This document shows, in pieces, positions 33,425 to 46,600 of a stretch of DNA of 64,000 nucleotides. The notes under the pieces were generated by a model. The model was given only the letters and a program-made list of their open reading frames with translations, made no database searches and was not told the origin of the DNA. Origin of the DNA: Polychytrium aggregatum (lineage: Eukaryota; Chytridiomycota; Chytridiomycetes; Polychytriales); contig NW_026516251.1 in assembly GCF_025602895.1 (NCBI RefSeq), positions 62,001-126,000 of the forward strand, written 5' to 3'. The translations under genes were made by a program, and so were the position numbers. Each line of letters opens with the position of its first letter. The stretch's first letter is position 1.

Positions 33425-36400
33425 CTACTCGCTGTCGATCCTGAGCATCACAAGCACTTTCTTGGCCAGTTCTCTCACAAGCACCGCGGGGTCATGCTGT
33501 CCCAGGCGCTTGAGTCGCGACTTCCACTCGTCCGTCGTCAGTAGCAGTGCCAGAGGTGTCCATAGGCCATCCACAATCCTCGCTTGCGGCTGTCCTGCTC
33601 CAAAGGAAGTCTCCGGCCTGGACCTTACGCCGCTGGGACGGGCTTCGGCTGCAGCGCCTCCTTCGGTCAGAGGCGCCGACAGTAGATTCTCTACGAGGGT
33701 CGATACAATCTTCAGAACTGAGAGTCGGATCATGACCTTCGGATGCTCAAGCCTGTCCAGCATCTTGTCCCTGAACGGCGAGCTCAACAGGATCTCTTGA
33801 CATATCCGGCGTGATACCATCAACAGCTTTTGGAAAGGCCCGAGGAAGTTTGAAAACTGGGTGGTGCTGTTCTTCGAAGCTAGCACGAACCCTGTCGCCA
33901 ATGCGCTCACCCCGCTGGGGGCGACCAGAACATCCTCGATCCTTGTCAGGTCGTCGCATATCCTAGCGGAACAGAAAAATGTTAGGGAGCGGTAATCGCA
34001 TCTACAGCGACGGGTGCCGGTTTCATCCCGATTCACGATACCGAAGCGGCCAGATTAACATCGTCTCGATCATCTGTCAATCACCCAGCCCCGAAAACAC
34101 TCGATCCTCTGTCTATCCCAGCCAAGTCGGTGCCACTCACCAAGCGCCCAGGGCTTCGAGGCTGTTGGCACTCCAGTACGGGTCCGTAAGGAGCTCCATG
34201 TACGAGTAGACTCCGCTGGATTCCCACAGGATGTTCCGAACGACGACGTTGGCGCCGTGCGTGAGATCACAGAGAATTGGTAGCGCAAACTGGCGGAGTG
34301 GGCTCTTGCTCGCCACAAAGCTCTGTAGCTGCGGGATTAGACCCGCGAGTGCCGTAAGCTCCTGCCGCTCCTTGCTCAAGCGACAGAGATTGAAGAGGAT
34401 CGTCACCGCCTGGTTTTGCACTTCCTGCGGGTCAAATTTAGGGGGTTGCGGGGATGAATGAGTGATGCTATCCGGGGCAGTACTGATTCATGTGATGAGG
34501 CTGGTGGACTCGATTGCTTGGGTGCTCTGTGGGCAGACCTCCTGCGATTTTGCACATTCGTATCATCACCGAGCTCGACAAATCCGCTCATATGTGGCGG
34601 ACACAAGCAGTGACAGCGTTTCCACGGTTATATCCGGACCCGAGCCGCCTCGGCCACAAGCACTTGTTTTCTCCTTACATACCATATAGCATGGAGAGCC
34701 CTTCTGAGACAGCATCGAGCTGATGAGCTGGATCATTTCGACGCTCTGGAGCGCATCGAGGGTGCTCGATTGCATCGACACATTCTTGATGCATTTGAGC
34801 ACAACCACCTGAAGGCTGGGAGACAGGTGCGGCAGCGCCCGAGCGAGGTCTTGTGGTCGTGGCAGGCATTTCCGCGGCAATTGGAGGAGGGTGCCGAATG
34901 GTTGGAGGTTGCGCAAATCAGCATGACAGATCCAAGGAGTTCGGAACGAGGCGATATAAGGCGCCTCAGATCGAATCGAATGCAATTGAATCAACCGATC
35001 ATCAATCCCATCTGGTGGTGCATCACTCCATGTGTGTACAAGCTACCTGTGTGTTGTCTCGACAACGTGCACAGAGTCGCTAGAGCTGCGCGGCCGAGCA
35101 AACAGCTCCACACATCCCCAACTGGCTCAAGATCATCACCTTTCAGACACTCGCGTCGCCCAAGCTTCTCCTTGATCGTCGAGTCCGCTTGCGAAAAGAG
35201 TAGCAGGAGCCCCGCCACTTTCTTGATAAACGACGAAGCACGGACATCAGGATCTGCCATGATCCATAGCAACGACGTAGTCAGCTTTTTGAGAACGCCA
35301 TTTTTGGAGAGGATTTCGCAAAAGTAGTTCTTGGGCGTCGATCCCTGTGCGGAAGGAGTTTGGAAAGGGATGGAGGCATCGATGTCACTGTCTCAGCTGT
35401 TGACACACAGCAACTGAGCACGCCAAGAGGCACCGCATGCGCCCAATTGGCATCGAGGCTTGTTTGTGCTGCTCAAGCTCGTCAAGGTCGAGCAACGATG
35501 CCAGTGCATGCATTCAAAACGCTCCATATATCTGTATCTGTGAGGATAGCGCCGGCAGCGCTACCTGGAGCTCAAACACGCCTTCCATGGCGTCGATTGC
35601 AATCCAAACAAGCTCGTGCTCGGCTTGATAGTTGTCTTCGAGAAGCTGAGTCAGGATTGGCAGTCCTCGACAGGAAATGAACATCTGAAGAGTCAAGGGA
35701 CTCGTCCGGCAGAGCTTCAAGACAAACAGGCCCGCCTCAAGGCGCACTTTGGATGGATGTTTGTTGAGCGTGTACTGGAAGATGACTGACAGGCTCCCCA
35801 AGAGGCAGATGTTTTCCTGGACTTGCATGTTTGCAACGACGACCTTGGTATTGTTTGGTGGTTGATATCCACATTGGTAAGCATACAGTCCTGGTATTTC
35901 TCTGCTCCTTCAATCGTGCAAACGCTGCGGGGGGAGGTCATTTTGGCCTCTCACCGTGTTGATGAGGCTGAGCAGTCGACATGCCAACGGGGATGATATT
36001 TGCGTTTCCAGCAGCTCGATCAACGGTATAACACAGTGGTATGTGACGATCCGCGACACAGCGACTGGTCCGGCCGCTATCAGCATATTCAGCTGCATTG
36101 GAAGGATCGCAGTTAGAGTCATGCTCATGATGCGTTCCCAAGGAGAACAAGTCGAAGCACTGGCTGGCTGGCCGTCGACTCCGATATGCCCATCAGGCCC
36201 TTCCAGCTTTACCAGGTTATCACAGTGCTGTATGAGCACGGACTCAGGGATCCCAAAGCGGATTCTTGAAAACTCCTCCATGATAGACACTGATATCTTG
36301 GTATGATGTTCGTTGTAAAACGATGCTTCATTGGAGTGCGTTGGTCCATCAGGTTAGCCTTCCAGTGCTCTTCAAATGAGGGTTCGGATCACCGAGCAAG

Positions 36401-39400
36401 TCGAAGAGGATCAAGCAGAACCTGCTCGCAAGTTCCCTCAACTCTGACCAACAGCCTTGCTGATTTATCCACTTACACTCCTCGATCTCTGAGAATGGAT
36501 CCGACTCGTTTCCGCTGTCATCCTGATTGACGGAATTGATTGAATCGGTCAGCAGCAGCAGCTTGAGCACAGGGGTAAGAGTACTGATAGGAGCGCAAAC
36601 CGAGTCGTACGTTTTTATCATCATTATTTGACTCGAAGTCGAGCTTGTGGCTTTGGATTTTCTTGGAAAGCTCCATGTCTGCATAGCATGGCGGGATCAG
36701 GCAGCTGCTTGCGACAAGTGCTCGTGGCTCGGCGCAACTGGGTCTGTCCCTGGGCAACGGCGCTAGTTCGTCCGTAGGTACCCAAGCATGTTCTCTGTTC
36801 ACGGTTCTGGATGACACCCACCTGAGTCGTGGAGAAAATCACCATAATCTTCGAACAAGGCGTTCTCGGCGTATTTCTCGACGGACGTATTTATGGCGCG
36901 CTGGGCGTCCTTGACTGTCTTCTAGTTTCAGGCACATGGGCCATCCAATACAGAAGCAAGCGCCTCAGGCTTCGAAATAGCCACGTTGTGCTGAAAGAGG
37001 ACGCTGACATCGCACTGCAGAAGTACTTACCGGATCACTGGTGGTGGCCAGAGGTTTGGCATTCTGCATTTTGTCTGTGGCTGGCATGTTCCGAGATAGC
37101 AAAGCGCTGATCAGCAAAGTTTATGTACCGAGAGGGGCATTCAAGGCTCGTAGAGCCGAGCTGTAGACAGAATATGGCCTCGAAGCAGCTTGCACCCAGC
37201 CATGGCGTGGATTCCAGTGCGGCGGCATTATCTTCAACGACAGAGTCTCTTACGCTGGACTGGTGACTCGGATTTCGGGGCAAGCTTCAGATCCTGGAAC
37301 TCAAAGTCGTCGTCCCAGCTCTCAAACGATATATCCAATGCCTTTGGAACGGGTTTGGCACCAGGCAAGAGGGGAGACGCAAGCGGCGGAGCTGATAGCG
37401 ACGCTTTATGGATTTGTCCTCCAGTTGACTTTTTCGATTTTGTTTGGGCTTGGAGCCGCCTCGGAAGCGAATGGTCCTTATCCTGCAACTCGGAAACCTT
37501 CTTGGCTTCTTCAAAATCAAAATCATCGTCCCAGCTCTCTGCAACGGCGGACGCAATGAATCACCAAACTTAGCGACAGAATGTGCATGTTCATGAGGGC
37601 GGGCGGGCAGGAAGATGCAACCTCAATGTGCAATACAATTATTGTTTGCCGCGCCGTCGCACCACTGCATGCCGTTACTGTTGATGCTGCCGAGTCGAGC
37701 TTGGCCCTGTCATTCACATCTGGATGTAGTCTCGCACCAAGTGTCTCACCAGTTTCCTCTTTGACCATCTTCTTGGCACTTGCTGCCGCCACACTCGTCG
37801 AGCAGGAGCCCGGCTTCTCTGATTTCGGAGATTCGGCTGGAAGTGTTGTAAACTGTGCAGAAGCGGTGCTAGGGCGATGAAGGAGCTTTCCTTGAGACTC
37901 TGCGAGAGGTGTTGACCGCGACGAAGGCGGGGATGTTGTCGATTTTTGCGACAGATCGATTTTCGGTACAGCTTGTGCTCTCGCGAGCCGTTCAGGAGAC
38001 TTGGAATCGATTGGCTGGATGTCCTGTGGATTGGCTTCAATGATCTGGACTGGCAAGGATGCCTCGGCGCCAACCGACTCAGGCACAAGATTTTCAAGCG
38101 AGGCGACGATCGGTGTCAGTAGAGTGCCAGTCGGGGCACCTCTTGATGGCGAGCTGACTTTCTGGGGGTGTGAAATGTTGTCAGGATCTCCTCTGCCTTG
38201 GTGCAGGCCCGTGCGCCTAGCATAGACTATGCCACTGGAGAAAGAGTGACCCACCTTCTGCTTGACTGCTTGCACCCATGGGTGCTTGGAGAGCTTCTTG
38301 GCTGTCACACGCAGGTTACAGTCCTTCTGGAAACAGTGGAGCAAAAAATCCTTGGCAAGCTGTCAAGATAGAGTGTGCGTGAGTTGGATATTTTGGGATA
38401 TATCGCATCGCCTCCTTTCGCTTGAGGGGCAGGCGTGGTCTGACCCACCGGCGAAGCATTTTCAGGCAGCGGCGGATGTTCGTCTTGCACAATTCGAAAC
38501 AGCGCAGACATTGGTGCGAGCTCATGGTACGGCGGCTTGCCCTGCAGCAGTTCGATGGTTGTGCACCCAACGCTCCTTCGGAGTTCACGAATACAACATT
38601 GATGAATTGAGGGGGGGGGAGGTCAGCGATGCACAACTTGACATGATACCAAGGTTCCCAAGGTACCATGCACCCAATTCATTCCAGCGGCTCACCAAAT
38701 GTCCGATGCTGTTGTCGCTCCAGAGAGTTCGATCACCTCTGGCGCCACTGTGGATATGGAATACAGTTCGAGACCAACGCTCAGTGAATTTCAGTATGCG
38801 CGAATGATGTCCAAGGCATATTATAGGCCCTCTTCAGAGTCCATGGTTCGCCCTGTTCGTGTAGCAGCCAATGCTCCAGACTGTCACAGCGATGAGTCGA
38901 CCGCTCAATGCTGCCCACATGCCGACATGGCCGACTTACTCCAATAAGGAGATCCCACAACGTGCTTGTCGTTGATGTCAGAGAGTTTTGTGGCCACGCC
39001 AAAATCAGCCAACTTGACGAAACCGTCCTTGGTTGTCAAGATGTTCTGTGTGTTGCAAGAGCGAAGGGGTCAGAGTCGAAAGGGTCAGCGATTCGTCAAC
39101 GGGCCAACGCAGCACTGACCCCCGATCGCGAACGATGCTCGCACGGCGTTGGAGGCATTCGTACCGCTCCTTTGATGTCTCGATGAATGACGCCTTGATC
39201 GTGCAGATAGATCAAGCCCTCCAGCACCTGGGCGACATAGATCGCAACCAATGGCTCTGGGAACTCTCCAAAAGTCTTGCCGATGTGTTGGAGTGAGCCA
39301 TTTTCGCAGTACCTTGGTAATGGATCCAGCGAAGCGTTGGTAAGCCGGGTGGGTATCTGCCACAAGCCATCAACGCCTCCGAACGCACGGTCGACTCTGC

Positions 39401-40017
39401 GGCCCGAGCCCGTATCGACCTCGCCGCCTCCAGCCGAGTATGGGCCTGCCCCCACGTACTCCATGATGATGTTGAGATGTTCTTTTGTTTTGAAGAATCC
39501 GATATATCGCACGATTTTTGGATGCTGCCGATTGATATCGTCGATTTGATGGTGTGAGTGCAAAGCGCTCAAGAAGAGCAGCCGACGCTTATGATTGAGG
39601 AATGATGCCGGTAATGCGACCCCGAAACTCTGCGACAGCCGGGGATGGACGATTCCGCGGCGGTGGTCCTCGCTACTTACTTGCAGCTCTTTGAGAAGAT
39701 CAATTTCCATCTGCCCAGAGTACGCAATACAAACTGTATCAGTGACAGGGCCCGAAAGTGGTGGGGTGGCAGCCGAGGAATTGCAGAGGTGGTATACGTG
39801 CTGGCCCTACCATGATCAAAGCCAGCTCGTGCTTTGAGAGAGCATTGAGCTTCAGTTGCTTGATGGCGACGACCTCGCCGGTCTCAACATTGAGTGCGCT
39901 ATGGACGACGCCAAAGGCACCTTTTCCCACACAATCCCCCAGCTGGTATCGATCTAACCGGACACCTGCGGCCGGCTTGGGCGACGTCTTTCTCCGGCTG
40001 AGCGAGGCAGACCGCAT
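33425..40017 (-). CDS. sepH: SepH/Cdc7-type protein kinase with C-terminal armadillo-like region
   Basis: A septation-initiation / mitotic-exit network kinase (S. pombe Cdc7, Aspergillus SepH; plant MAP3K-epsilon is related). Verified in-phase exons: 40017-39811, 39710-39681, 39524-39460, 39312-39165, 39045-38940, 38747-38696, 38575-38449, 38359-38255, 38161-37750, 37538-37254, 37074-37031, 36921-36822 and 36678-36611. The kinase is at about residues 22-280: [81 protein letters not shown] Ser/Pro linker carries two acidic WDDDF motifs as in SepH. Further exons to 33425 encode helical armadillo-like blocks (e.g. [51 protein letters not shown]) and the end [12 protein letters not shown]. Exact joins below 36600 are not resolved. 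The start at [10 protein letters not shown] is a best guess; open frame extends upstream. Confidence 0.88.
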
Positions 40018-40552
40018 ATCGGGCGACGAACGATGGGCGACTCGCAAGAGTGGGTGCGCGAAACGGGCAATTCGGACCAGACAGGCCTGGCTCCTCTCGG
40101 GAGTGAGCGATGACTCTATGGCTTCCAGCAAAGAGGACTCGGTCCGCTGGCGAGGGTCGAGCCACATGCGTCGACGCTGAATCAAGGCGCCATCCAGGCA
40201 GCACACCAGAGTCATGGTTTGGGCGGGAACTTGTCGATGTCGGCAGACGAACGGATTGCCGGCCCAACGGTCGTCCACAGCCGCACTGCGCTTCCGTAGG
40301 CCGGCCTGCACAAGGCAGTCGCTTCTTCAGTATCCGAGCGCACCATTCGCCCATGGCATGGCATGGCATGGCATGGCGAGCCAGCCGCAGAGGAGCATGA
40401 CGGCGGGATTGCCTGCTGGCATGGGTGTTGCGGGTCCTCGCTTCGGTGGATCGAACCACTCCGTCGCAGGCCGTCGTCAGGTCCCCGTTCCAGGCCCAAG
40501 CGGCTCCCTCTGCATTGCCGCCCATCTGCCAGCACCAGCGGAAGCCTCCACC
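40018..40552. other. Divergent promoter region SepH / ING
   Basis: About 535 bp. It contains a short CATGG run (40353-40377). Part of it may be coding if the SepH start lies further upstream (ATG candidates near 40167 and 40217). Confidence 0.4.
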
Positions 40553-42895
40553 ATGTCCTCCGTGCTGTACCTGGACGATTATCTCGATAGTATGCATCTG
40601 CGTCCTCTGGCGTCTCGCTTTTGTGGCAGAGGCGTATCTCCTCCGCGCTTGCGAACAGCAATCTGCCCCTCTGCCTCCGAGCCGATTCCGGCTTGGTTCC
40701 GACTTCGATTTCGATTTCGATTCCGGCTTGGCCCTGATTTCGACTGTAGCCTCGGCCGTGGCCTCAGTTCGGTTGATGTTATTCCATAGCGCACGTATAC
40801 TTATCGTCAGTCATTCCATCGTGCATGTCGTTTCCTCATTTGCCCCACCGTCGATCCGGACCGACACGAATAGCCTCCGAGTCTCTGGCCACCGAGCTGA
40901 GCCGCCGGTTTACAGAGTTGCACGAGAACTTTGCTCGATCTGTTGGTACGCCTCGGCTATCTACAGGCTTTCATCCTCCACCGTGATAGAGCATGCCTGG
41001 GTTGGACTTCCTTGGGGTGTATATCTGGCCCTCATGATGAGCTCCGAGGGCATTCTTTGGCAACCATTGTCGCCTGTCCGCCGCTTATCCCACGTTTTGG
41101 TTGTCACAGCGCCAACAGGACATCTGCGAAATGATTTCAACGCCCTACTGTCTTGTCTGCAAACCGGTACCTCCGATCAGTGTGCTGAATCGGCAAAGCA
41201 GATCGCCGAGCGACTCGAGGCGCTGCTGGAGCTCACGAACGAAAACGTCCGGATCGCGATCGACATTGACGAAGTGGTAGGATTGTCCCGGCCTGCAGGC
41301 CGGTCTGACTGGCGGCAATGTGCTCTCTCGGTCAGCCACGGGTGCTCATGCCTGCAACCGGAGCCGGAACTGATGCCCAGCATCGCTGACGATCGTGCCT
41401 ATCCTCGAAAGACAAATGCCCATGGAGGCCGCATGGCAGACGACTGTCTGAAGTTCAAGAACGATTCCGCCTTCCGGCGTCCTATCGGGCCTTCCAAGTA
41501 CTCAGAGTCGGTCAGCGAGTTGCTCCCAGGTGTGCATCGAGATCGATCCACTGCAAGCCTCCAGAGGCCACCAAAGCATCCAGGTGAGCTTCGTGCCCGC
41601 TCCCGTACCAGAGGGCCCCGTTGTTGCTGAGAACGAACGATCCTGAGCTCGAGCGGCTGACAGCAGCCGAAAGTGCCCCATGACATCCTCGTGCTTATGC
41701 CTCGATAACGCTAATGCTTACCAACCCTCCATCGGAATTGACCGACGCATGCCAACTCTAGCGGATAATCTTCCGATCGGCGAGCCTCAAGCGAAGAGTG
41801 GGTATTGACCTCGAAGCCAGACCAGATTGCGACTACGCAACGCTTTGCGTCCATGCCATGCTTCGACGTCCATTTGGAAGACACCTCGCGTGCGCCCGCC
41901 GAGTCAGCGTTTCGGATATCCCATTCTGACTGTGCTTGGTTGGGGCTGATCTTTGTAGAGGCCACTCTCAAGGTGCAGAGAGCCGTCGATATCAAGAAGG
42001 ACATTGCAACCCCGCCTCTTGTCGACAGCTCCAAAGTGACCTCCCAGTACAATGGCAACCGCAACGCAGCTGCCCCGGCACCAAAGCCGGCCCAGTCCGT
42101 CAAGCCCCACGGGCCTGTAAAGGGCAAGGATGCCAAGGTTGCTGAACGGCCTCAAGTGAACGAGTCTGAGCGACCGCCAGCGGGCGAGGCTGTCGAGGAC
42201 GAAAACAGGTACTGCATCTGCGGCGAAGTCAGCTACGGTCGAATGATAGGTAAGTCGCCGAGTCAATATCTGTTGCAAGCGTGGTCCGGCATAGGCGTCT
42301 GTCTGGTGAATCTTGCCGCCGTTTCTCGACTGTGTGAATCGGATAGCTGACGTGTGCGATCCCGTTTGATTACAGGCGTGAGTATTGTGCATTTGATACC
42401 CTCCGAAATCCAGGCCGTTGTCACCATCGTCTCGCAGCTGGCTGATACAGAGCAACACCAAGGCTTTGCACATGTTTCCTGCGCTGACTCTATGTACTCG
42501 GGCTCTTGCTTTTGTTTTGCTTGGCTGCTGTGCACCCAAGTGCGACAATCCATCGGTAAGCGACGACTTGCACTCGCAGGAAAGCAGCCGGACGAGGCCA
42601 GCATCGGGTTGCCGCCTTCCCGCTCCTCAGCAGCCGCCTCTGATTCGTCAGACTAACTGCAAACACGCGCTCGTTCTCTGCACAACTGCAGTGCCCGATC
42701 GAGTGGTTTCATATCGGATGCATTCCGGATGTTGATTTTGAAAACGCCATGCCTGAGAAATGGTTTTGCCCGCAATGCCAAGAAGCGATGGACAAGAAGA
42801 AGGTAGGCTGCGAGGAGACCGACAGCCGAGACATGCACACCGGACTGATTATCATCGCGTCGTCGCCATTGTCCTCTGCCTCCGTCGCTCAATGA
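40553..42895 (+). CDS. ING-family chromatin reader with PHD finger
   Basis: A histone-acetyltransferase or deacetylase complex subunit that reads H3K4 methylation (Yng1/Yng2/Pho23 family). Exons 40553-40589, 40874-40945, 41119-41276, 41961-42249, 42376-42377 (2 nt), 42541-42555 and 42692-42895 close in frame to 258 aa. The N-terminal ING helices start MSSVLYLDDYLDTSESLATE and continue AKQIAERLEALLELTNENVR. A basic/Pro/Ala linker follows (residues about 95-165). The C-terminal PHD finger has all eight ligands: YCIC, CDNPSC, WFHIGC, FCPQC, with the conserved MIG before CDN. The 2-nt exon is needed to restore MIGCDN. The protein start resembles ING3/Yng2. The tail after PQCQEAMDKKK is either read through as given or spliced further. 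Confidence 0.88.
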
Positions 42896-43601
42896 TTGGC
42901 TGATTATATTTTTGTGTTGTCATTTGGTCGACATTCAATCTCTCGCAAACGACTCGACTCTGGGGCTTCGCATGGCTCGGAACGTGTAGAAAAAGTAACG
43001 TGGACGATCTTGGTCCGATTCATCAGTCCCTGTCTGGAGTGTACCACCATCACACAGGCTTCCATCCAACTCAATATACTTTGCATGCACTACAACGCCC
43101 ACAAAGCGGAACGGGCCGTTGTGTGAGAGAAGACACAGTCATCTTTCCCTGTTCGTCCAGCGAGTGCCAGTGCGAGCGGAAATCCAAATGCTCCACATGC
43201 AATACCTTCGCCTCATGGATCGGCGCACTGCAAAGTGCCGATTCACACCCACCACAAGAGGGCCATCGCCGTCGATGTACTCGTGATCGCCCCTGCCCAT
43301 CGATCCCATGTCCAGCCCGGTGCTCGATGGATCACAGTCCGCCGTCGCAGCATCAAATCAACGCAGCGGAGTGTGATCACTGTGCAAATCAGCCATCGTC
43401 ATCGTCGTGTATTGTCAAGACCTGATCGCCCCGAACAGCTCGCCCCGATCACCGGCGACAGCGTCGATGACAGCGTCGATGTTGAGGGTCCAGGCGCATG
43501 TTCTCTGGCTTGGGCGAGCTGTGGATACTTGAAATCGCCCGACCACCCATCGCAAGTGCACGTAACAGACGTTGCATTCGGCGTCAGCCCGCATTGTGGC
43601 G
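42896..43601. other. Convergent intergenic region ING / CENP-C
   Basis: About 700 bp between two gene ends. No recognisable gene, repeat or element; the open frames lack domains. Confidence 0.4.
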
Positions 43602-46600
43602 CTACTTCCGAATTTCGACTGGGGCCGCCGTGCTGAAAAAGATGATTCGTGCGTCGGCTTTGGAAAGAGCTACAATCCGATACTGCTGACCTGGATTTCA
43701 AATCGATCGGAGCAGAGTCATCAGTCGACAGCGGAAATGGGTGGCTGCATTTGAAGCTCATGGGGGCGTCGCTGGCTTACCTGCGGGTACTACAAAGATA
43801 TCTCCTGGCCCGAGGTCCGAGGTAACTTCGTTGATCGTGACGCGCACTTGCCCCCTCATCACACCAAAGGTCTGCGGGCATTGTAATGATGTCGATGGTT
43901 AGGGCGGCACATCGCTGCATGAAACTCGGACAAAGCGTCAAGCTGAGGAGCGGCTGGAGGTATCTCAGCTGCGCTTCCAGTACATGTGCTTACCATGGCA
44001 TTGTTCCGCGAAGCTTTAGCAGGTTTCTCCGAGCCAGGGGGGAACACGAGCACACCCGCAGCAGCAGAGTCGCCATAGCGAAACATCTTCTCGAATGCAT
44101 ATCCTCCTTCTCCCGAAATCTCGGGGGCGACCATCGGAGAGGTAATGAACAGACCTGACGGATAGAACCCGACAAAACGTGACGGTGTGAGTGAGCTGTA
44201 GCCCGTCCTGCTTTCGTGTGCTCTTCTACGAGGAATCTCCGCTGTGAGCAGCCTCAACTGAAGCAAATGAAGAGACTCACGCAGAAAGTCGCTTTCCCCG
44301 CTTCGAGGATCAAGAACCTCGACCGCTGGCGGAAGTTCGTGCTTTTGCTTCTTTCGGGGCCCTCCATTAAGAGCCGAGTCCATATTGCCGTCTTTGTCAT
44401 CGCCTTCATCGGTAGTCTCATGACTCGAGGGTTGGTCTGATGGCAAACGCCGCGATCCTGCCCGTCAGCGGTTCATTTGGAAAGCTGGCTGATCTTTGAT
44501 CTTTGGGGAGACCACAGCGCCAAGGTGCAAGTGGGCCATACCTGACATCCGTGTCTTTCGGCGGCGATCGCTCGTACTCCGCACTCGAGGCTCGATGGCC
44601 GCAGGCGCGACCCGCGAGCGACCACTTCGTCGAACCGGCTCTGCAGCTTCTTCAACGCCGCCTGCCGTATTGTGGTCATCCAGAGTCAGCCATCGCCTCT
44701 ATCGCGGCTCGCCACCTCACAGTAGCTATGATATTTGCGGCAACATGGTCTTTGGTGAGTGCTTACCAGTGTTTGTCTCTGATTGCTCGCTTGGGTCCTT
44801 TCCGTCCGCCTGGAGGAGCGCGCCACAAGTGCCGGTGTGTTCAGCAAGGTGAATTACGGTCTGGAGAGCCTTCATAGCCGATCTGGCCGGTGGCTGCTCG
44901 ATAAAGATCAAGATTGTATCCGTGAAGCTGCTCACTCACATATTTGGGGAGATTTGGTTTCGAGATTCGCTCGGAAGCTCGCATCCCAGGCTTCTTTGAT
45001 GCCGCATTCAGTCCTTTGAACGAACGCCGGGTGAGTAGCGCCGGAGACAGGCCACACGAAAGCAGTCACGCTGCAAAGACTATCCGCCCTGCCGACTCAC
45101 GAGGTTCTCGATGCGGGCGCGTCGTTGAAGCGTCTGATGTCGGAGTGATGGCGCTCAGGTCCTTTCTGGATCGGAGTTCGCGCCGCAGTTCTACAGAGTC
45201 TTCGCCAGTCTGTTTCGATGGAGTCCGATCAGCCCGGTATTTCGGTACCTCTCCGTCCACGATCACACGACGTCTAATGGATAAGTCTTACTTCCTTGTC
45301 ACCGAAAAAGCTTCTCGCCGAGCTAACACTACGATCCTTGTCGAGCAAGTGTGTATAGTGTGATAATGATACCTGATTTCCGCGGCTGTCGTCGGATGAA
45401 CTCGAAGTCTCGTTCGAGGCATTCGCATTTGTGCCACGCTGTCATCGAAGAGGCCCAAAACAGCGAGATTCCGTCAGATATGAAGCGTCGATACTACCAG
45501 GGGAGGGGCAAACGATCGACAGGGAAAGTAGTATACGCCAGCGTAGACAGTCTTATTGCGCCGACAAATATTCAGCGGCATCACGCCAAGGCAGATGATG
45601 TGTTTGAATGGGATGACGCACCTTGGCCTGAGCGGTGCGTGGAGGCGTCGTATAGTACGACATAGACTCGTTGGAGGGTGTGGCGGTTTGCCTTTGTTTG
45701 CTGGCGAGCCTATCTGATCCTCGTCGGGACGCTGGCATATCATCATGACCAAACCCTGGTGCCCTTTCTGTTCTGTCTTCGGAGACACCTTTTGTGGCCT
45801 GGCCCTTCATTGAGCGTCTGGAATCTAGAGTATGCATTCAATAAGGCGAAAGATGGATGAGACAACAGCGTTCACTCTCAGCTGCGTAACAACTCGTTTT
45901 GGGTCTCGTAGATGCCCATTTCGTGGTGACTAATTTACCTCTACTCGTATCATTCTTGGGCGGCGGCTCGAGTCCACGGCGCCTACGAGAGGATGAATTT
46001 GTCTCGTGTTCTGACTCGCTGATTTCACCAGTCTTCGCAGAGCGGGGTCCTCTGGGATCATCGGCTATAATCAAAGCAAAATGTATCGCCAATCAGCACA
46101 CGAACCAACTCCCAGGCAGCAGACATCCTGCCGACAAATCACGGTACCTGGTGCGAGGGATTCAGCGTGTGCCTGAGGCGGAGCCTTTGCGCTTCGTGTG
46201 CCGTTGTGCTGAATGTCGGCGGTGGTCAGTGAGGATGAAGTTAGGAGGGGTGGGCAACGGCATTCGTGAGTCGGTTGATGGCAGCTCTGAAGCGATCAGC
46301 TTACCTTTCGACGCGGATTGTAGCAAATAGACTTGGGTCGACGCCTGGCTTTGGGCTTTGCCGGCTGCGTCCTCGACTTTGTCGGTCGACTGCCTTCTTC
46401 CTCATCAGGGCTCTCATCCCGACCATCGCCGTCGATGCGTCTGTCCTCTTCGGCAAAATTATGCCGACTTCCGCCCTGGTGGTCCTCGTCTGTGGGGTCT
46501 GCGCCATCTACAGAGTTCTCATGGTCGCTCAAACTCTCCTGACGACTGAGATCGCCCTGCAATCGCAACGAAGGTACATTACTGGTTCAGTTACAAAACA

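Noticed and set aside
40425-41630. A 401-codon plus-strand frame across the 5' half of the ING gene
   Set aside because: It runs through introns in a frame different from the spliced ING protein and has no domain.
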